Shown here: positions 12,191 to 24,178 of the stretch, in pieces
Layout of the letters: every line of letters starts with the position of its first letter
Position numbering within the stretch: the first letter of the stretch is position 1
Assembly (NCBI GenBank): GCA_000231825.2
Contig: JH720327.1
Coordinates: forward strand, 706,269 to 770,268
From: Tetrahymena elliotti 4EA
Taxonomy: Eukaryota > Ciliophora > Oligohymenophorea > Hymenostomatida > Tetrahymenidae
Length of the DNA stretch: 64,000 bases
Direction: 5' to 3'
The notes under the pieces: generated by a model
Databases searched by the model: none
Told to the model about the DNA's origin: nothing
Seen by the model: only the letters and a program-made list of their open reading frames with translations
Position numbers and translations under genes: made by a program

Positions 12191-12640
12191 ATGAGTTAAA
12201 AATGAAATAAAAGGTGTAAACTTGAAAGTTTTGAGTAATATTATTGGAATTTGAGAATTATTTATATTCCTGTTTTGTATAAGAATGATTTTAATATTTT
12301 TAGCTAATAAATCTTCTTGATCAAATTATTATAATTATGTTTACTATTTAATATGATTATAATTTACAAAAATATATTCAAAGTAAGTGGTCTCTTAAAA
12401 ATTAATGTTAGTTATTGCTTTTAATTTTTAAAAAAGCTTCTAATCACACATTCAAAATAATTTGTTTAAATTAAATGTTACATAGTTTTACATATCCAAT
12501 ACAAATATAGATTTCCCCCAACAAATAAAATGATCTACTTTTTTATGTATTTTGTTAATTAGTCTTTAGCCGCATACAATCTTTTCTATTTACTATTATT
12601 AATATTTTCAATTTTATTTTAACAACCAAATTTTTGGTTT
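12191..12640. other. Intergenic, presumed promoter of the pseudokinase gene
   Basis: AT-rich, no coding sequence recognised. It includes the upstream region of the minus-strand gene starting at 12190. No specific promoter motif can be named. Confidence 0.5.
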
Positions 12641-12649
12641 GGATTGACA

Positions 12650-13740
12650 ATCATTCAATCAATTCCAATTGATGTAATTACGTTAAAAATTTAATTAAAA
12701 TGAATCCTTTATCAATTTCATTTTCTATCCTATCAAATTTAAATAAATTAGATTTTTGGGTGTTAAAAAAATCTTTTTTTTATATAAATCAAGAAAATAA
12801 ATTATAAAATTTAACAATTTTAGTTCTTTACTTTTTGTATTGATTACTTTAAAATAACTTATTTCATTAATAATAAATTTCTAATTCATTCCATTTTATT
12901 ATTTTTTTGAAGATTTTCAAGTAAAATAATAATCAAAATTATTCAGATATTCATTTTAAATTAAATTAAAACAAAATATTAAGGTTTTATTTTCGAATTA
13001 ATGTTGCGAAAATTTTCTCCTATATGAATACATTAAAATAAATTCTTTATCAAATTAAAATAAATTTGATTTTTGAGATTATATTATCTTTGATTAAATG
13101 AAGAAAATAAATTATAAAATTTAACAATTTTAGTACCTTACTAACTAACTGTATTGATTACTTTAAAATAATTTATTTCATTAATAATAAATTGGTAATT
13201 CATTCCATTTTATTATTGTTTTGAAAATATTCAAATAAAATCAAAATATTCAGATGTTCATTTTAAATTAAAAAAACAATTTTAAGGTATTATTTTCAAA
13301 TTTATATCACTTTTGTTTTCTCCTTAGTTTGAATAAAATAAATTCTTTACCAATTTAATTTTCTATTCTATCAAATTAAAATAAATAAATTAGATTTTTG
13401 AGTTTCAAAGAAAATATTTTTATATTATCTTTGATTTAAATAAAAAAAATAAATCATAAATTTTCAAACAATACAAAATAAGTAAGTACTAACTAACAGT
13501 TAAAAGAATTCATTTCATTTTTATAATACATTTTATTATTTTCTTTGAAGAAATTGAAATAAAACAATAATTAAAATAAAACGATTCAGATATTCATTTT
13601 AATTTTACATAAAAAACAAGATTTTAATGTTTTATTTTGAAATCAAATTGATATTTCTTTTCTTTTCTCGAATTTGAAAATAAGACAAGATATTTTTCAA
13701 AAATTCAATTTTTATCTTCAATCAAAATATTTGGATTTTC
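12650..13740. repeat. Imperfect tandem repeat, unit about 310-340 bp, 3-4 copies
   Basis: Landmarks recur in order: AATTCTTTATCAA, AAATTAGATTTTTG, AAGAAAATAAATTATAAAA (at 12791 and exactly 310 bases later at 13101; a degenerate one near 13443), TTTCATTAATAATAAATT, ATTCATTCCATTTTATTATT, and TTCAGATATTCATTTTAAATT. Copies decay towards the right-hand end. No coding frame is associated. The structure is a minisatellite-like intergenic repeat. Confidence 0.75.
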
Positions 13741-14712
13741 CTTTAAACAAAAACTCAATAAGAAATTTAAAAATAAATAATTTATCTCATTTTTTAAACA
13801 ACTTTTTTACAAAAAATAAACTCTAAATTGAATGATAGATGGAAATAAAAAAGTAAAAAATGATTTAATGAAAAATATAATAAATTTATTTCAAAATAAT
13901 ACTAACTAATTTTGGATTTCTAATAATACTTCGAAATAAAAATCGTAATTAAAATGCTTCTATAGAAATAAATAAATATATTCCTTTATAAATTAAGACC
14001 TAAATCTAAAGTTTTATTATTTTTTTAATGATTTAAGAGACCACAATATTAGCAGGACCTATGATAGATTTTAAATGAGGATTTAATGCATACACGCAAA
14101 TAATAAAGTTATTTAATTATTTTTTTTTATTGGAAAAAAGAATGCTTTTTAAATTTAACTCTAGTATAGAAATAAGGATAGATAAAAATGGTAGATTACA
14201 ATTATTATTACTTTTTAAGGAAGGTATTGATTTGCGATTTCGATTTGGGTTTATATGTTTTGGGTTAAGCAAATCTTTGTTTTAGTTGGTCGAATTAGGT
14301 TTTTTATTTTATTGTTTGGTATATTAGAGTGTTACAGAAATTAAATACTTTAAAAGATGTAATTATTATAAGAAGGATTTGGATAATACTTTGTATTTTC
14401 TTTGGTCAAAATAATCTGTTTATAAATTACCTCTAATTAGAATGGAATATGATATGAATGATTAGAAAAAATAGTTATTATGGTATTTAGCATATTCAAG
14501 TAGAAATTAATTGATAAACGAATTAGTGAATAAGAAAAAATTTTAGAATTGAAGATTATTGATTAGTTAATAATATATTGAATTAACTTTTGAAGTAAAT
14601 AATAATCACAAATATATTTTTTTAATTTCATAGTGTTGTTTAGGATTCAATATTTTTATAATTTTAATTTTTACTTACGATTTTTCATAATATCCATTTC
14701 GATACACTTAAA
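13741..14712. other. Intergenic, no gene seen
   Basis: AT-rich sequence, more G/T-rich on the plus strand near 14215-14340. No convincing frame. The final part is the presumed promoter and leader of the ankyrin gene starting at 14713. Confidence 0.5.
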
Positions 14713-16194
14713 ATGGAAGAGTAAAATATTACTACAAACATCTCTGCCTTTAAAGATACCTCAAAGATGCATTTAGACAATAGCGATATTAATAATTATA
14801 CTTACGAAGATAGATACAACGTTTCCTTTTCCAAGTCATAGAGAAAAAATAGGAAGAAATCGCTTGCAATTTAGGACAATTATTATAATTACGAACAACA
14901 GTAAAAAGATTTAGAGCTATAGGAAATCCCATAAGAAAATGATAAATCAACAATAGAATTTCAATTATAATAGAATTCATAGCTCAAATCAGAATAAAAA
15001 GTATCACCAAAACAGAATAGAATTTGTTTTAAAGGTGTTAACGAAGATACTTTTTAGGAATCAGTTTTGAATGAAATAGATCTATTTTAGAAACCATAGA
15101 ATGATAATTAAAGAAATCATCATGAGCTGCCAACACTTAAAATTCAGATTAAACGCTCAACTAAAACAAATGTAAAAAAGACAATTTTTTGTTTTTTAGA
15201 GAGAGATTGATGATGTTTTAATGATGCTAATAGGAATAGAATTCATTAACTCTTTTTTTCTATATAAGGTTGATGGAGAAGACTTGTAAAATTATTCACA
15301 TGTTTCTAGTAATGCTTCACCGGGTTTAAGGAGATGGAAAAAATTATCAATTGTAATGAAGACTATTTAAGCATTCTAAAAGAGTGAAATCAAAAATATT
15401 TAACCCAATGACATCGAAGAAGAAATAAAAAATTCACCTTCTCCAAGAAAGAAAAAGGAGGACAACCATAAAGCATTTAATTACGAATAAGTAAATTTAA
15501 TAGAATTAATTTAATTTTAATCAAATTATTCAAAACAAAATCAGGATTTTGAGATGATGAAAATATTGGATAATTATAGAAGAGTTGAAGAATTATGCTA
15601 TTTGTGTAAAAATGGCTCATCTTAAGATCTTGAAAAGATCAAAAATATCATATCAAGTGATCCTAAAAGGTAGGAATAAAAATATAATTATTTATTTAAT
15701 ATAAAACATTTTATAAAAGATATATCAGATCTCCAGAAGACCCAGAACATTTAATCAATAAACAAAATAGTCAAGGACTTTTTCCTCTTTACATAGCCTG
15801 CATGAATTAAAATATAGAAGTATAATTCTATTTATTATTTAAAAAATTTATTTTTTTATGCAATAAAAAAGATTGTAAAGTTTCTATTGAAAATAGGAGC
15901 TATCCCAAGCATCAAAACTAAAGTAATTTGCATTTATTTATCCTTTCATTCATTCTAAAAGATAAAAATACATTTTATAAGAATCAAGATACTTGCCTAG
16001 AAGTTGCAGCGAGATGGAGATATGTGAATATAGTTCAAATATTACTTGAGTATGAGAGCAAGTTAGAAACTAAAGATTTAGAAAATAGCCGAAAGGCCTG
16101 TGGAAATCACCATGAAATAGATGAATAAATCTAAAAAATCATTTTCAAAAGATCAAAAAATATATTTAAATACTGCTTGCCTTGTTTTTTTTGA
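14713..16194 (+). CDS. Ankyrin-repeat protein
   Basis: ATG 14713 opens a Gln/Asn-rich N-terminal region (exon 1 to 15171). A donor at 15172 gives in-frame continuation at an acceptor ending 15268 (GTT GAT GGA GAA). After introns near 15490-15543, 15671-15720 and 15831-15880, the sequence shows ankyrin repeats: NSQGLFPLYIACMNQNIEIVKFLLK, split across an intron, then a GAIPSIKTK turn, and CLEVAARWRYVNIVQILLE. It ends at TGA 16192-16194 after a Cys/Phe-rich tail (KYCLPCFF). The boundary near 15918-15970 does not resolve with a standard GT...AG intron in phase. It is probably a cytosolic protein-binding protein. Specific function unknown. Confidence 0.7.
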
Positions 16195-17188
16195 TAGTTA
16201 AAAAAGCTAAATCCAGCACGATAACGGCTTGATAGGCAAAATGTCTTCCTTCCTTCCTTCTTTTATCTTTAAACAGGATTTATTGCTTGTTCTAATTTCC
16301 TTTTATAATCTTGCTAGTATACCTTTAAGTCTCTTTCTGAGTTTTTTAGTTTTGGTTAAATTTCCTTCTTTAAGGTCTTCATTTTCTAAACAACCAAAAA
16401 TACTAATATTAATTAATTCATAAATCCTTCTAAACGAAAGAGAATTATATCAAATAAAAACCTATTTTAATCAATCAATCAATCAACCTACCAACTAACT
16501 ATCTAACCACCTTATTATTTAATGCACTAAAAAACAAAATTAAAAAAACCAAAAATTGTAAAAAATCGCTATTTAATTAAAAATTATTTTAAGAATATTT
16601 TTTGTTACTAAATTATTTATTTTTATGTTTGTTTGCTTATTTGTTAGTAATTTAGCTAGTTTAATTTTCAATAATACCAATTAATAAGAAATGATAAAAT
16701 TTAATAATTTGATCAGTAAGTAGGTAATAAATAACTAAATTTAAATTTTATATACGGTTGAATGAATGTTCTATGCCTTTTGCTAAAATAAATATAATAT
16801 AAGATTATAGCATTAGTTTCGATTAGAAATTGATAGAAATTAATTTAATTAAGCAGAAAGTCTTAGTAAATTTGCTGCAGTTAACGATAATATAAAGAAA
16901 ATGTTTAAAAACAAAAGTCTGAATTAAATTCTAGTTTTGCTTTAACAAAATAATCAAAAAAAAACAAAAATAATCAATTAGCTATTTAGTTTTTGTAATT
17001 AAAATAAACTAATTTCAATTATCAAAAAATATTCACAAATTTTAAAATTAATTAAGCATTCACTCGACAAAAAACAAACAAGCAAACAAACAAACAAACA
17101 AACAAATAAATAAACTAACAAACAAACAAACACAGTCTAATTCTTTCATTTATATATCTGATTAAGCGCTCAAAATAACTAAATAAAT
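16195..17188. other. Intergenic with microsatellites
   Basis: No gene supported. It holds (CCTT)n at about 16241-16262, (AATC)n near 16474-16495 and a long (CAAA)n tract at 17074-17133. The conventional ORF at 16229 is a product of the CCTT repeat and lacks coding character. Confidence 0.6.
17074..17133. repeat. (CAAA)n microsatellite
   Basis: About 60 bases of interrupted AAAC/CAAA units, ending 55 bases upstream of the FAM135-like start codon. Confidence 0.9.
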
Positions 17189-20100
17189 ATGAGTTGGAAA
17201 GCTACTTATGAGTTTATTCTGTCACTAGAGAATTTTAGAAACATAGATTTATTTGATCAAGGTGTTTATTATTTGGAATTCAGTATTTATTATCAAGACA
17301 GTTAATAGGTAAATCTAACATCTTTGATAGAATATATATATGTCATTATATAAGTTTTTATATTTAAGGATGAGAATTAATTCAATTCAAGGCGATTAAT
17401 GATTTTGGATTAAAGAATAATTAGTTAGGTTTTTAATGCTTTTTTTATATTTATAAATAGAATAAGCAATATGCAACGCCTTATCACTTTACATAAAATA
17501 ATTTAGGATTTAAATCATAGAGTAATTATAGTGATTAAAATGTGTTTGAGGAATCAGCTATCTTAGATAGTGAGCAGAAGTTCAAAAGCAAAGTGTTTAG
17601 TATAAGATTTTGTGAAGAGGAAGTTCGTATGAATGATCTTTGCTGTTTTAGATCTGAAGTAAATGCGGATAATAATTACAAGTTAACTGAATTCTACTTA
17701 GAGTGCGACTTAATTGCAGCACTCACAACAGATCCAGATAAATATAAAACAGAACCTTTAGTATGAAATTCACTCTTTTAAAATCAATTAAAAACGAAGG
17801 AATTAAATTTTTCTTTTTAAAAATTAAGAAATTTGAAAAACTGTCTAAATTCAAGAGCATTATCAGGTATTCCTCAGAAGGTTTACATGAATTTTTACCT
17901 ATTGTTTTTGATAAAATGCACTTTTGTGTGCTTGAATGCAGCTTTCATTCTCTGTTATTAGGTAATAAATTAAAAAATTCATATTCTTTGAGATTAATAT
18001 ATTTTCCAGTAAGTTTTTTCTAAACTATTAAAGTCATTTCATACAAACTAAGCACCAAAAAAGATTAAATTTGCTAAAAAATAATTTTAAGCATTAATTT
18101 GTTTTGCTTTATTAGTTAAACATTAAATATTATAAGCAGCCATTTTTTATTCAATTTAAGTAAATATTATTAACTCTCTTAAATCATAAAATACAAAAAA
18201 TATCTGCATTTAACTCTATGTACAAATATAGAATTAGAATGTAAGGCAACATATTTCGCATTATTAAGTAATACTGTAAAAATAGCTTAAAAATTGTTAG
18301 AAATAAAAGGCAAATTAAGCTTTCTGCAAGGTTTTAACAAAAAATTGTTTTTCTAAAAGCTTTTTCTTAACTATTAAAGATGATTACAACAAATTAAGAA
18401 TGAACAAGGATAGAATTTGATACAAAAGCAGTTTTCAACTTTTACTAATTTAATTTTATAGAACTAAAGCAATTAATAATATGAACTAAGTAATGAGATT
18501 ATGGGAACTATTTTTTTTCTTTCAGCAATAGTATGAAGAGATAGAAATTTTCATTATAATTTTAAAATATTTAATCTAAAAAAAAATTAGAAAAAAAATA
18601 AGTAAGATAGATGTACAAAAGGAAATTTTTTTTTATTTTTTGTTTCTCCATAAAAATTCTTAATAATCAATGGAAAAAAATTTAAATGAATTTGAAATGT
18701 TCAAACAAATCTTAAATATGAAATTGAAATGAAAGAAATATTAAATGGAAAAACTACAATTTTCTCATTAAATTTTAATGAAATTATAAATTCTGAAAGA
18801 CATTTAATTGATTTTTTTGAGAAATAATTGATGATTTTGAACTGAGTTTAAAATAATTTTTTTTAGATTTTAAATTTAGGAATCCAGAGTTTTTGTTTTC
18901 ACAGAATTTAATACCTTAGAATCAGGAGAAGAGAGAGAGATCAAAGTCCTTTATTGAAAAAATATTTAAAAAACGAAGTAGTTAAAGTGAAGATCTGGAG
19001 GATACTGATGAGGATGATAACTAACTGACATAGGATACTCTATCTAGCAACTCAGAAAAAATAAAAAAGAAAGAAAAAGTTATCAAAGGAGCTAAGTATA
19101 AGAACATTAATCATTTCATTTAAGAAGTCACATTTAATTGTAATATCTTTTTTATGCTTTAATAATGGAATTAAACATGTTTTTATTAGTTTAAAAGGAA
19201 TCAGTTTAAAGTTTCTATCAATTTTATGTTGCTCATTTAAAGAACTAATTCACTAAGCTTAAACGTATTTTGGATGAGGTGTAAGACTATTAAGATCCTT
19301 CTAATGAGGATATTATATAAATGCCTCATCCTTCATTGATATAAATAAAAGATGTAGATGCAAATAGCTTAGAATATTATAATTAGCAGCTCAAAGAGCA
19401 AGAAATTTATGAAAGTTAAAGTAAAAGCCATCAGTTTTAGTCTTTTTCTTCTAATTTTGATAGTAGATCGACTTAGAATAGTATCAAGTAAGTTGTTTAA
19501 CATGGTGTTACTTAAAAGAAAAAGAAGGAACATTTGAATGAAAATGAATAGAATATTTTTGTGTGTGATGTTTAAAGAGAAATTAACTAAATCAGTGGCA
19601 GTTTATTCCAAATCTGGTCACAATTTATTGATTTATTAGTTTAAAAGCATTCTAAATTGATGCAAAAATATTTGGTTGAAAACAATAAATAAATTAGTGA
19701 AAGATGGGGAGAATCTATATTTCGTTAGAAATTCACTACAAGCGATTTATTCACTTCTTTGGAAGATTACACTTCAACAAATAGTCAAATTGCTAAGTAA
19801 TTTAGAAAGAAATTTTATTTCAATAATCTCGAACCCTTGACTATAGAGAATCTTGATATGTTCCCAAGTGCACAAGAGCACCCGATATTTTTCTAAGAAA
19901 TATACTAAAAAAGATAGCCAAGTTACATATTTGATGAGATTTTACAAGATCCAAATGTCTAATAGAATTAATAGAAAATGGGTAAGTTGTTTTACAATTT
20001 AGAATTCATTTTATTTATTTATTTATTTTTGGTTAAAAAAAGGAAATCATTTAATAATATTGTGTCATGGATTTTAAGGAAATAGTTTTGATTTGAGATC

Positions 20101-21023
20101 AATTAAAAATAATTTAATAAAATAATATCCAACTGCTTATTGTTTGAGTTCAAAGATAAATGAAGACCATACAGATAAAGATTTAGATTTTCTAGGAAAA
20201 AATCTAGCTTTAGAAATAAGAACTTACATAGGTAAAAGATATATATAATGCTTAACTAAGATGACATTTATTGGCCACTCGATGGGAGGAGTCATTGCTC
20301 GTGCAGCTTTACCTTATTTATAAGATTATTCTTCTATTATGTACTCTTATATCTCTATTTGCTCGCCTCATCTTGGTTGTTATGCCAACTCAAATAAATT
20401 GATTGATGCAGGTAATTAATAAATAAATATTAATTCAATTACTTATTTGAATTATATTATTATAGGTTTATGGATTATGCAAAAAATACATAAAAGCTAA
20501 AGTTTGCTTCAGCTTTCAATGAGAGATTCTGATAATATAGAAAACACTTATTTATATAAATTGTCCACTAAACCTGGTCTAAATTGGTTCTAAAATGTGA
20601 TGTTTATATCTAGTTTTGATGACTAATATGTCCCTATTACATCAGCAAGAGTCCTCACAATTCCTAATGGATCGTAATTTAGATTTATTAACAATTAAAG
20701 ACAAATTAAATTAATTCTAAATTTAATTAGGAAATATCATAACTAAATGGTAGAAAATATTTGTAAAAATTTTAAATGTGAAACCATTTATAGATTAGAC
20801 GTCAACTTCAAATTAGATAGGTAAAAAGATCATTTTAATAGTCATAGTTACTAACATAACCCAAAGATTATTTGAAAAGCTATAAATCAAAATATAATAT
20901 ATTGTTTTGTTTAATAATAGTTCAATAGACAAAATGATTGGAAGAGCTGCTCATATTCATTTTTTAGAAAGCGAACCCTTCTCATAAATGCTAGCTTATT
21001 GCTATCCAGAGTTTTTCTAATGA
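17189..21023 (+). CDS. FAM135-like protein with DUF676 lipase/esterase domain
   Basis: Starts at ATG 17189 (MSWKATYEFILSLENF). The N-terminal FAM135 features are visible: VFSIRFCEEEVRMNDLCCFRSE (17590-17660) and PIVFDKMHFCVLECSFHS (about 17895-17960). A long charged, Ser/Asp/Gln-rich middle follows (18850-19980). The C-terminal alpha/beta hydrolase begins at about 20040 with LCHGFQGNSFDLR. The nucleophile elbow is GHSMGG (Ser at 20279-20281), a candidate acid lies in SSFDDQYVP (about 20615-20640), and a candidate His lies in GRAAHIHFLE (about 20942-20970) after an intron at about 20820-20930. It ends at TGA 21021-21023. Exons between 17960 and 18850 are uncertain. The triad looks complete, so a serine hydrolase on lipids is likely; the substrate is unknown. 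Confidence 0.8.
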
Positions 21024-22742
21024 AAGCTGATGTATAGAAAGAAAGAAAGAAAGTAAATAAATAAATCTTAATCAATAAAAAAAACAAATAATTCCTATGG
21101 AGCCACAAATAAAAATAGAAAAATAAAGAGTGTACATACATAAAAATAAATATAAAAAATATTTCCCTAATAATTTACTAATCTAAAAATTATTTAATAA
21201 ATTTATATAAAAATTATTAATTTATTCACAAAAATATGCAATTTATATTGTATTCATATAATTCATTTACTTATTTTCTCTTATTTATTCATCATCACTT
21301 TTTTTATATCAGATTTTGAACTTCTCAATTAACTTTAAAATGTTATTTGATTTTTTATTTCTAAATTTCATAGTGTTTGTTCATATCTCTTTTCGATCTT
21401 TTTAACTAAATAGATTGTAATTTTAGTTTAATCCATAGAGTTACCTTCTAACGTAATATGTAAATTTTCAAAATGCTTGTCTTTTTCTTTTATAATTTTA
21501 AAGCTTGATGATTTATCAAATAAATAAATAATTCTTTTTTTTTAAATAAAATAATAGACAACCAAATCATTATTAGTTTTTGAAAAAAAATTAAGCAAAT
21601 CAAAGTGTAAAAAGAGTCTTCGTATGATCTTTATTTTTAGTAGTAGTTTGTTCTGAATTTAAAATTGAAACAAAATGCTACTGGGATTATAAATGAGAAA
21701 GAAGAGTTTTAATTTTAGATTGCATATGATCCTTATTTTTAGTAGTTGCTAATAATATGTTTAAAATTGAAAAAAAAATGATAATTAGAGTTATGGTTAG
21801 TTTTGAGTTTTTCCCTTTTTCTTTAAAAAGATTTTATCATTCATTGACTGATAATTAAATAAATTTGTATGTATTAATAGTCAACTCTTCTTTTGTTTTC
21901 TCCTATCTGATTGAATTAATTCTTTTCTTCTTTTATCATAGAAACCAAATCCGGATCAAAATTATGTATTAAGAATAATTGATATTACTTTTTCAAGCCC
22001 TGTTTCTTTAAAAAAGCTTAAGAAAGAAAGATACACTTTTCTTTTTACATGAGTAAAATTAATAGTGGGATTACTGATTGATAAAATCACCATTTATTTC
22101 GGGTCTTCCATGTAGGAAAATCAAAAATAAATTTTTTATGGATAAGGGCAAAATTAATAATTAGTTTGAGGTGGCTATGTTTTGAGTATATTTTTATAAT
22201 TAGTTAACATACAACTTGATAATTTAAATAATTAAAATTTAAAAATCGAAACTTCAAAAAATATTTACACTTAATGAATTTAGGAATAAAAATACATTCA
22301 TTTACAAAAGAAAGCCATAAAAAAAATGTTAATTTGATTGAAAAAAGTAGATTTTTAATTTATTTTTGAATATACTAAATAGTATTTCTTTAAATTAATT
22401 AGAAAATACATCTAAAGATCAGACAAGACGCAATAGAAATGTATCTATCTAAAGCATTAATTATATTGTGGAGTTTTCTTTGTAGAGAGTGAAAAATTAT
22501 ATATTCATTCAATATACATTAGCTGAATCTCATAGTAAGTAAGAGGGAATGGTAAAAATATACAATTTATGCCTAACCACAAAATCTACAAATTTTTAAG
22601 TGTCAATTGAAGTATTAGAATAATCACAACCAACAGTCATAATTAATAAAGAAAAAAAAAAGCTCAAAATAAATTAATCAATATACAAACAAATTACAAT
22701 ATTAATAGGTATTTATATAGACTAGCTAGTAGACCAATAAAA
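21024..22742. other. Intergenic with a diverged tandem duplication
   Basis: No gene seen. A unit of about 100 bases with the landmarks ATATGATCCTTATTTTTAGTAG and TTTAAAATTGAAA occurs twice (about 21620-21680 and 21722-21780). The remainder is AT-rich filler and the presumed promoter of the RING gene. Confidence 0.55.
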
Positions 22743-23594
22743 ATGTATACTTCATTAGAAGAAAATCCTTTCTCAGAAGATTACCTTCACAGCTTTAACT
22801 CTAAAGACATAGTATTGGAATTAATGTGTGGAATCTGCTATGATATTTCTGTTCAAGCTTAAGAATGCATGTAGTGTGGATAGATCTTCTGTGAGAAATG
22901 TATTTAAGACTATAAAAAGAAGAAAAATATTTGTCCAACATGCAATAAATAAGGATGGGATCTTAAGAAACCTCATAAAGTTTACTTAAATATCTTTAGT
23001 AGACTCCAGTTCAAGTGCTAATCTCCTGGTTGCTTGAAAAGTTATACTGTTGATAACTTTAAATCTCACCAACATGAGTATCCTAATGAAAATCAAATAA
23101 TGTATGAATACATTCTTCTTTCGGAATAAGGAATCAAAATAGAACTAGACCAAACTCTGTAAAAATATTTAGATAAAAAATACAAAAATAATGAAAATAA
23201 ATTCATCAATTATGTGCAAAATCAAAGATACGAATTTGATTTCTCAAATAAAAATTCTCTCCAAGCAACAAAATGTTTATCTAATGAAAAATGCACTTTA
23301 ATTAGAAGGAACCACTCATAGCCATAAAATCTAATAAAATATTAATGGGTTTGGTTTTGCAATGATTAAAAAAAATGGATTTAATACGCACAAGATTATA
23401 ACAGGCAACTCAATTAATTTTATGAAACCTTTCTCTAAAATCCTGATGCAACTTAATAATATAAAATCTAAATTGCTGGAGGTGATTACTAGATTGACTT
23501 CAAATAACTCCTCCAAATTAGAATGTCAACTAACTTCAAAAGAAGTATTTTCAGAAGCCCCGTATTTAATAAAGAAAGATTTATTTCATCTTGA
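22743..23594 (+). CDS. RING finger-WWE domain protein, putative ADP-ribose-reading E3 ubiquitin ligase
   Basis: Single exon of 283 residues, ATG 22743 to TGA 23592-23594. An N-terminal RING spans Cys29 to Cys67 (CGIC, ECMQCG, IFCEKCI, CPTC); the position often held by His appears to be Cys. A second zinc-binding-like segment follows (FKCQSPGCLKSYTVDNFKSH). The C-terminal third, from about residue 198 to 270, is a WWE domain: YQWVWFCNDQKKWIQY, NRQLNQFYE, YQIDFKQLLQI and TNFKRSI. In animals RNF146 and Deltex combine RING and WWE, and WWE binds iso-ADP-ribose. By analogy this protein would ubiquitinate ADP-ribosylated targets. A PARP-family gene lies tail to tail 585 bases away. The domain calls are strong; the ligand and E3 activity are inferred. 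Confidence 0.85.
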
Positions 23595-24178
23595 TAGACT
23601 AAAATATAAATTATATTAATTTAAAAATGAAAAAAATACCATATTTAAACTTATATTATTTCTAAACTCATTTTTTCTTGTATTTTATAATTCCTTTTTT
23701 TATAAACTTTCTCTTCAGATAACCTCTCCTTCAAATCTACTTTTAAATTAACCATTTTTTTACTTATTTCAATAACTTTCTTATTCAAACTTATCAAAAA
23801 CTCTTTTTCAAATATTAGAAAGTAGATGTAATTTACTATTTAATAGTGGCACTAGAATTAAAGCAAAAAATATTTTAAATTTACATAAGAATATTCATTC
23901 AATAGATATACTGAAAGTAAAATGAATTAACAAATAATAAACACTAAAATTCAAAATAATTGAAAGTTTTTCTAACAAACAAACAAATTAAAAAAATAAA
24001 TCAGGATTACAAAATTATTAAGTTTATTTATTACCCTATACTCTCTAACTTAATTCTTCTCTGTTCGAGTTTTAATTATTTTGAATAAAATTATTTTTAT
24101 TTTATTTTTTAAATTTAAAATTTTTAAAATGAATTATGTTAATTTGAGTATATATGGTAGTTAAATTATTTTTTTATT
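23595..24178. other. Convergent intergenic spacer between RING-WWE and PARP genes
   Basis: 584 bases of AT-rich sequence where the 3-prime ends of two genes face each other. It presumably holds both polyadenylation regions. No separate gene seen. Confidence 0.7.

Noticed and set aside
15172..15199. A 28-base intron in the ankyrin gene
   Set aside because: It keeps the frame but is implausibly short; an acceptor at 15268 also keeps the frame and gives a 97-base intron, so the longer one was preferred.
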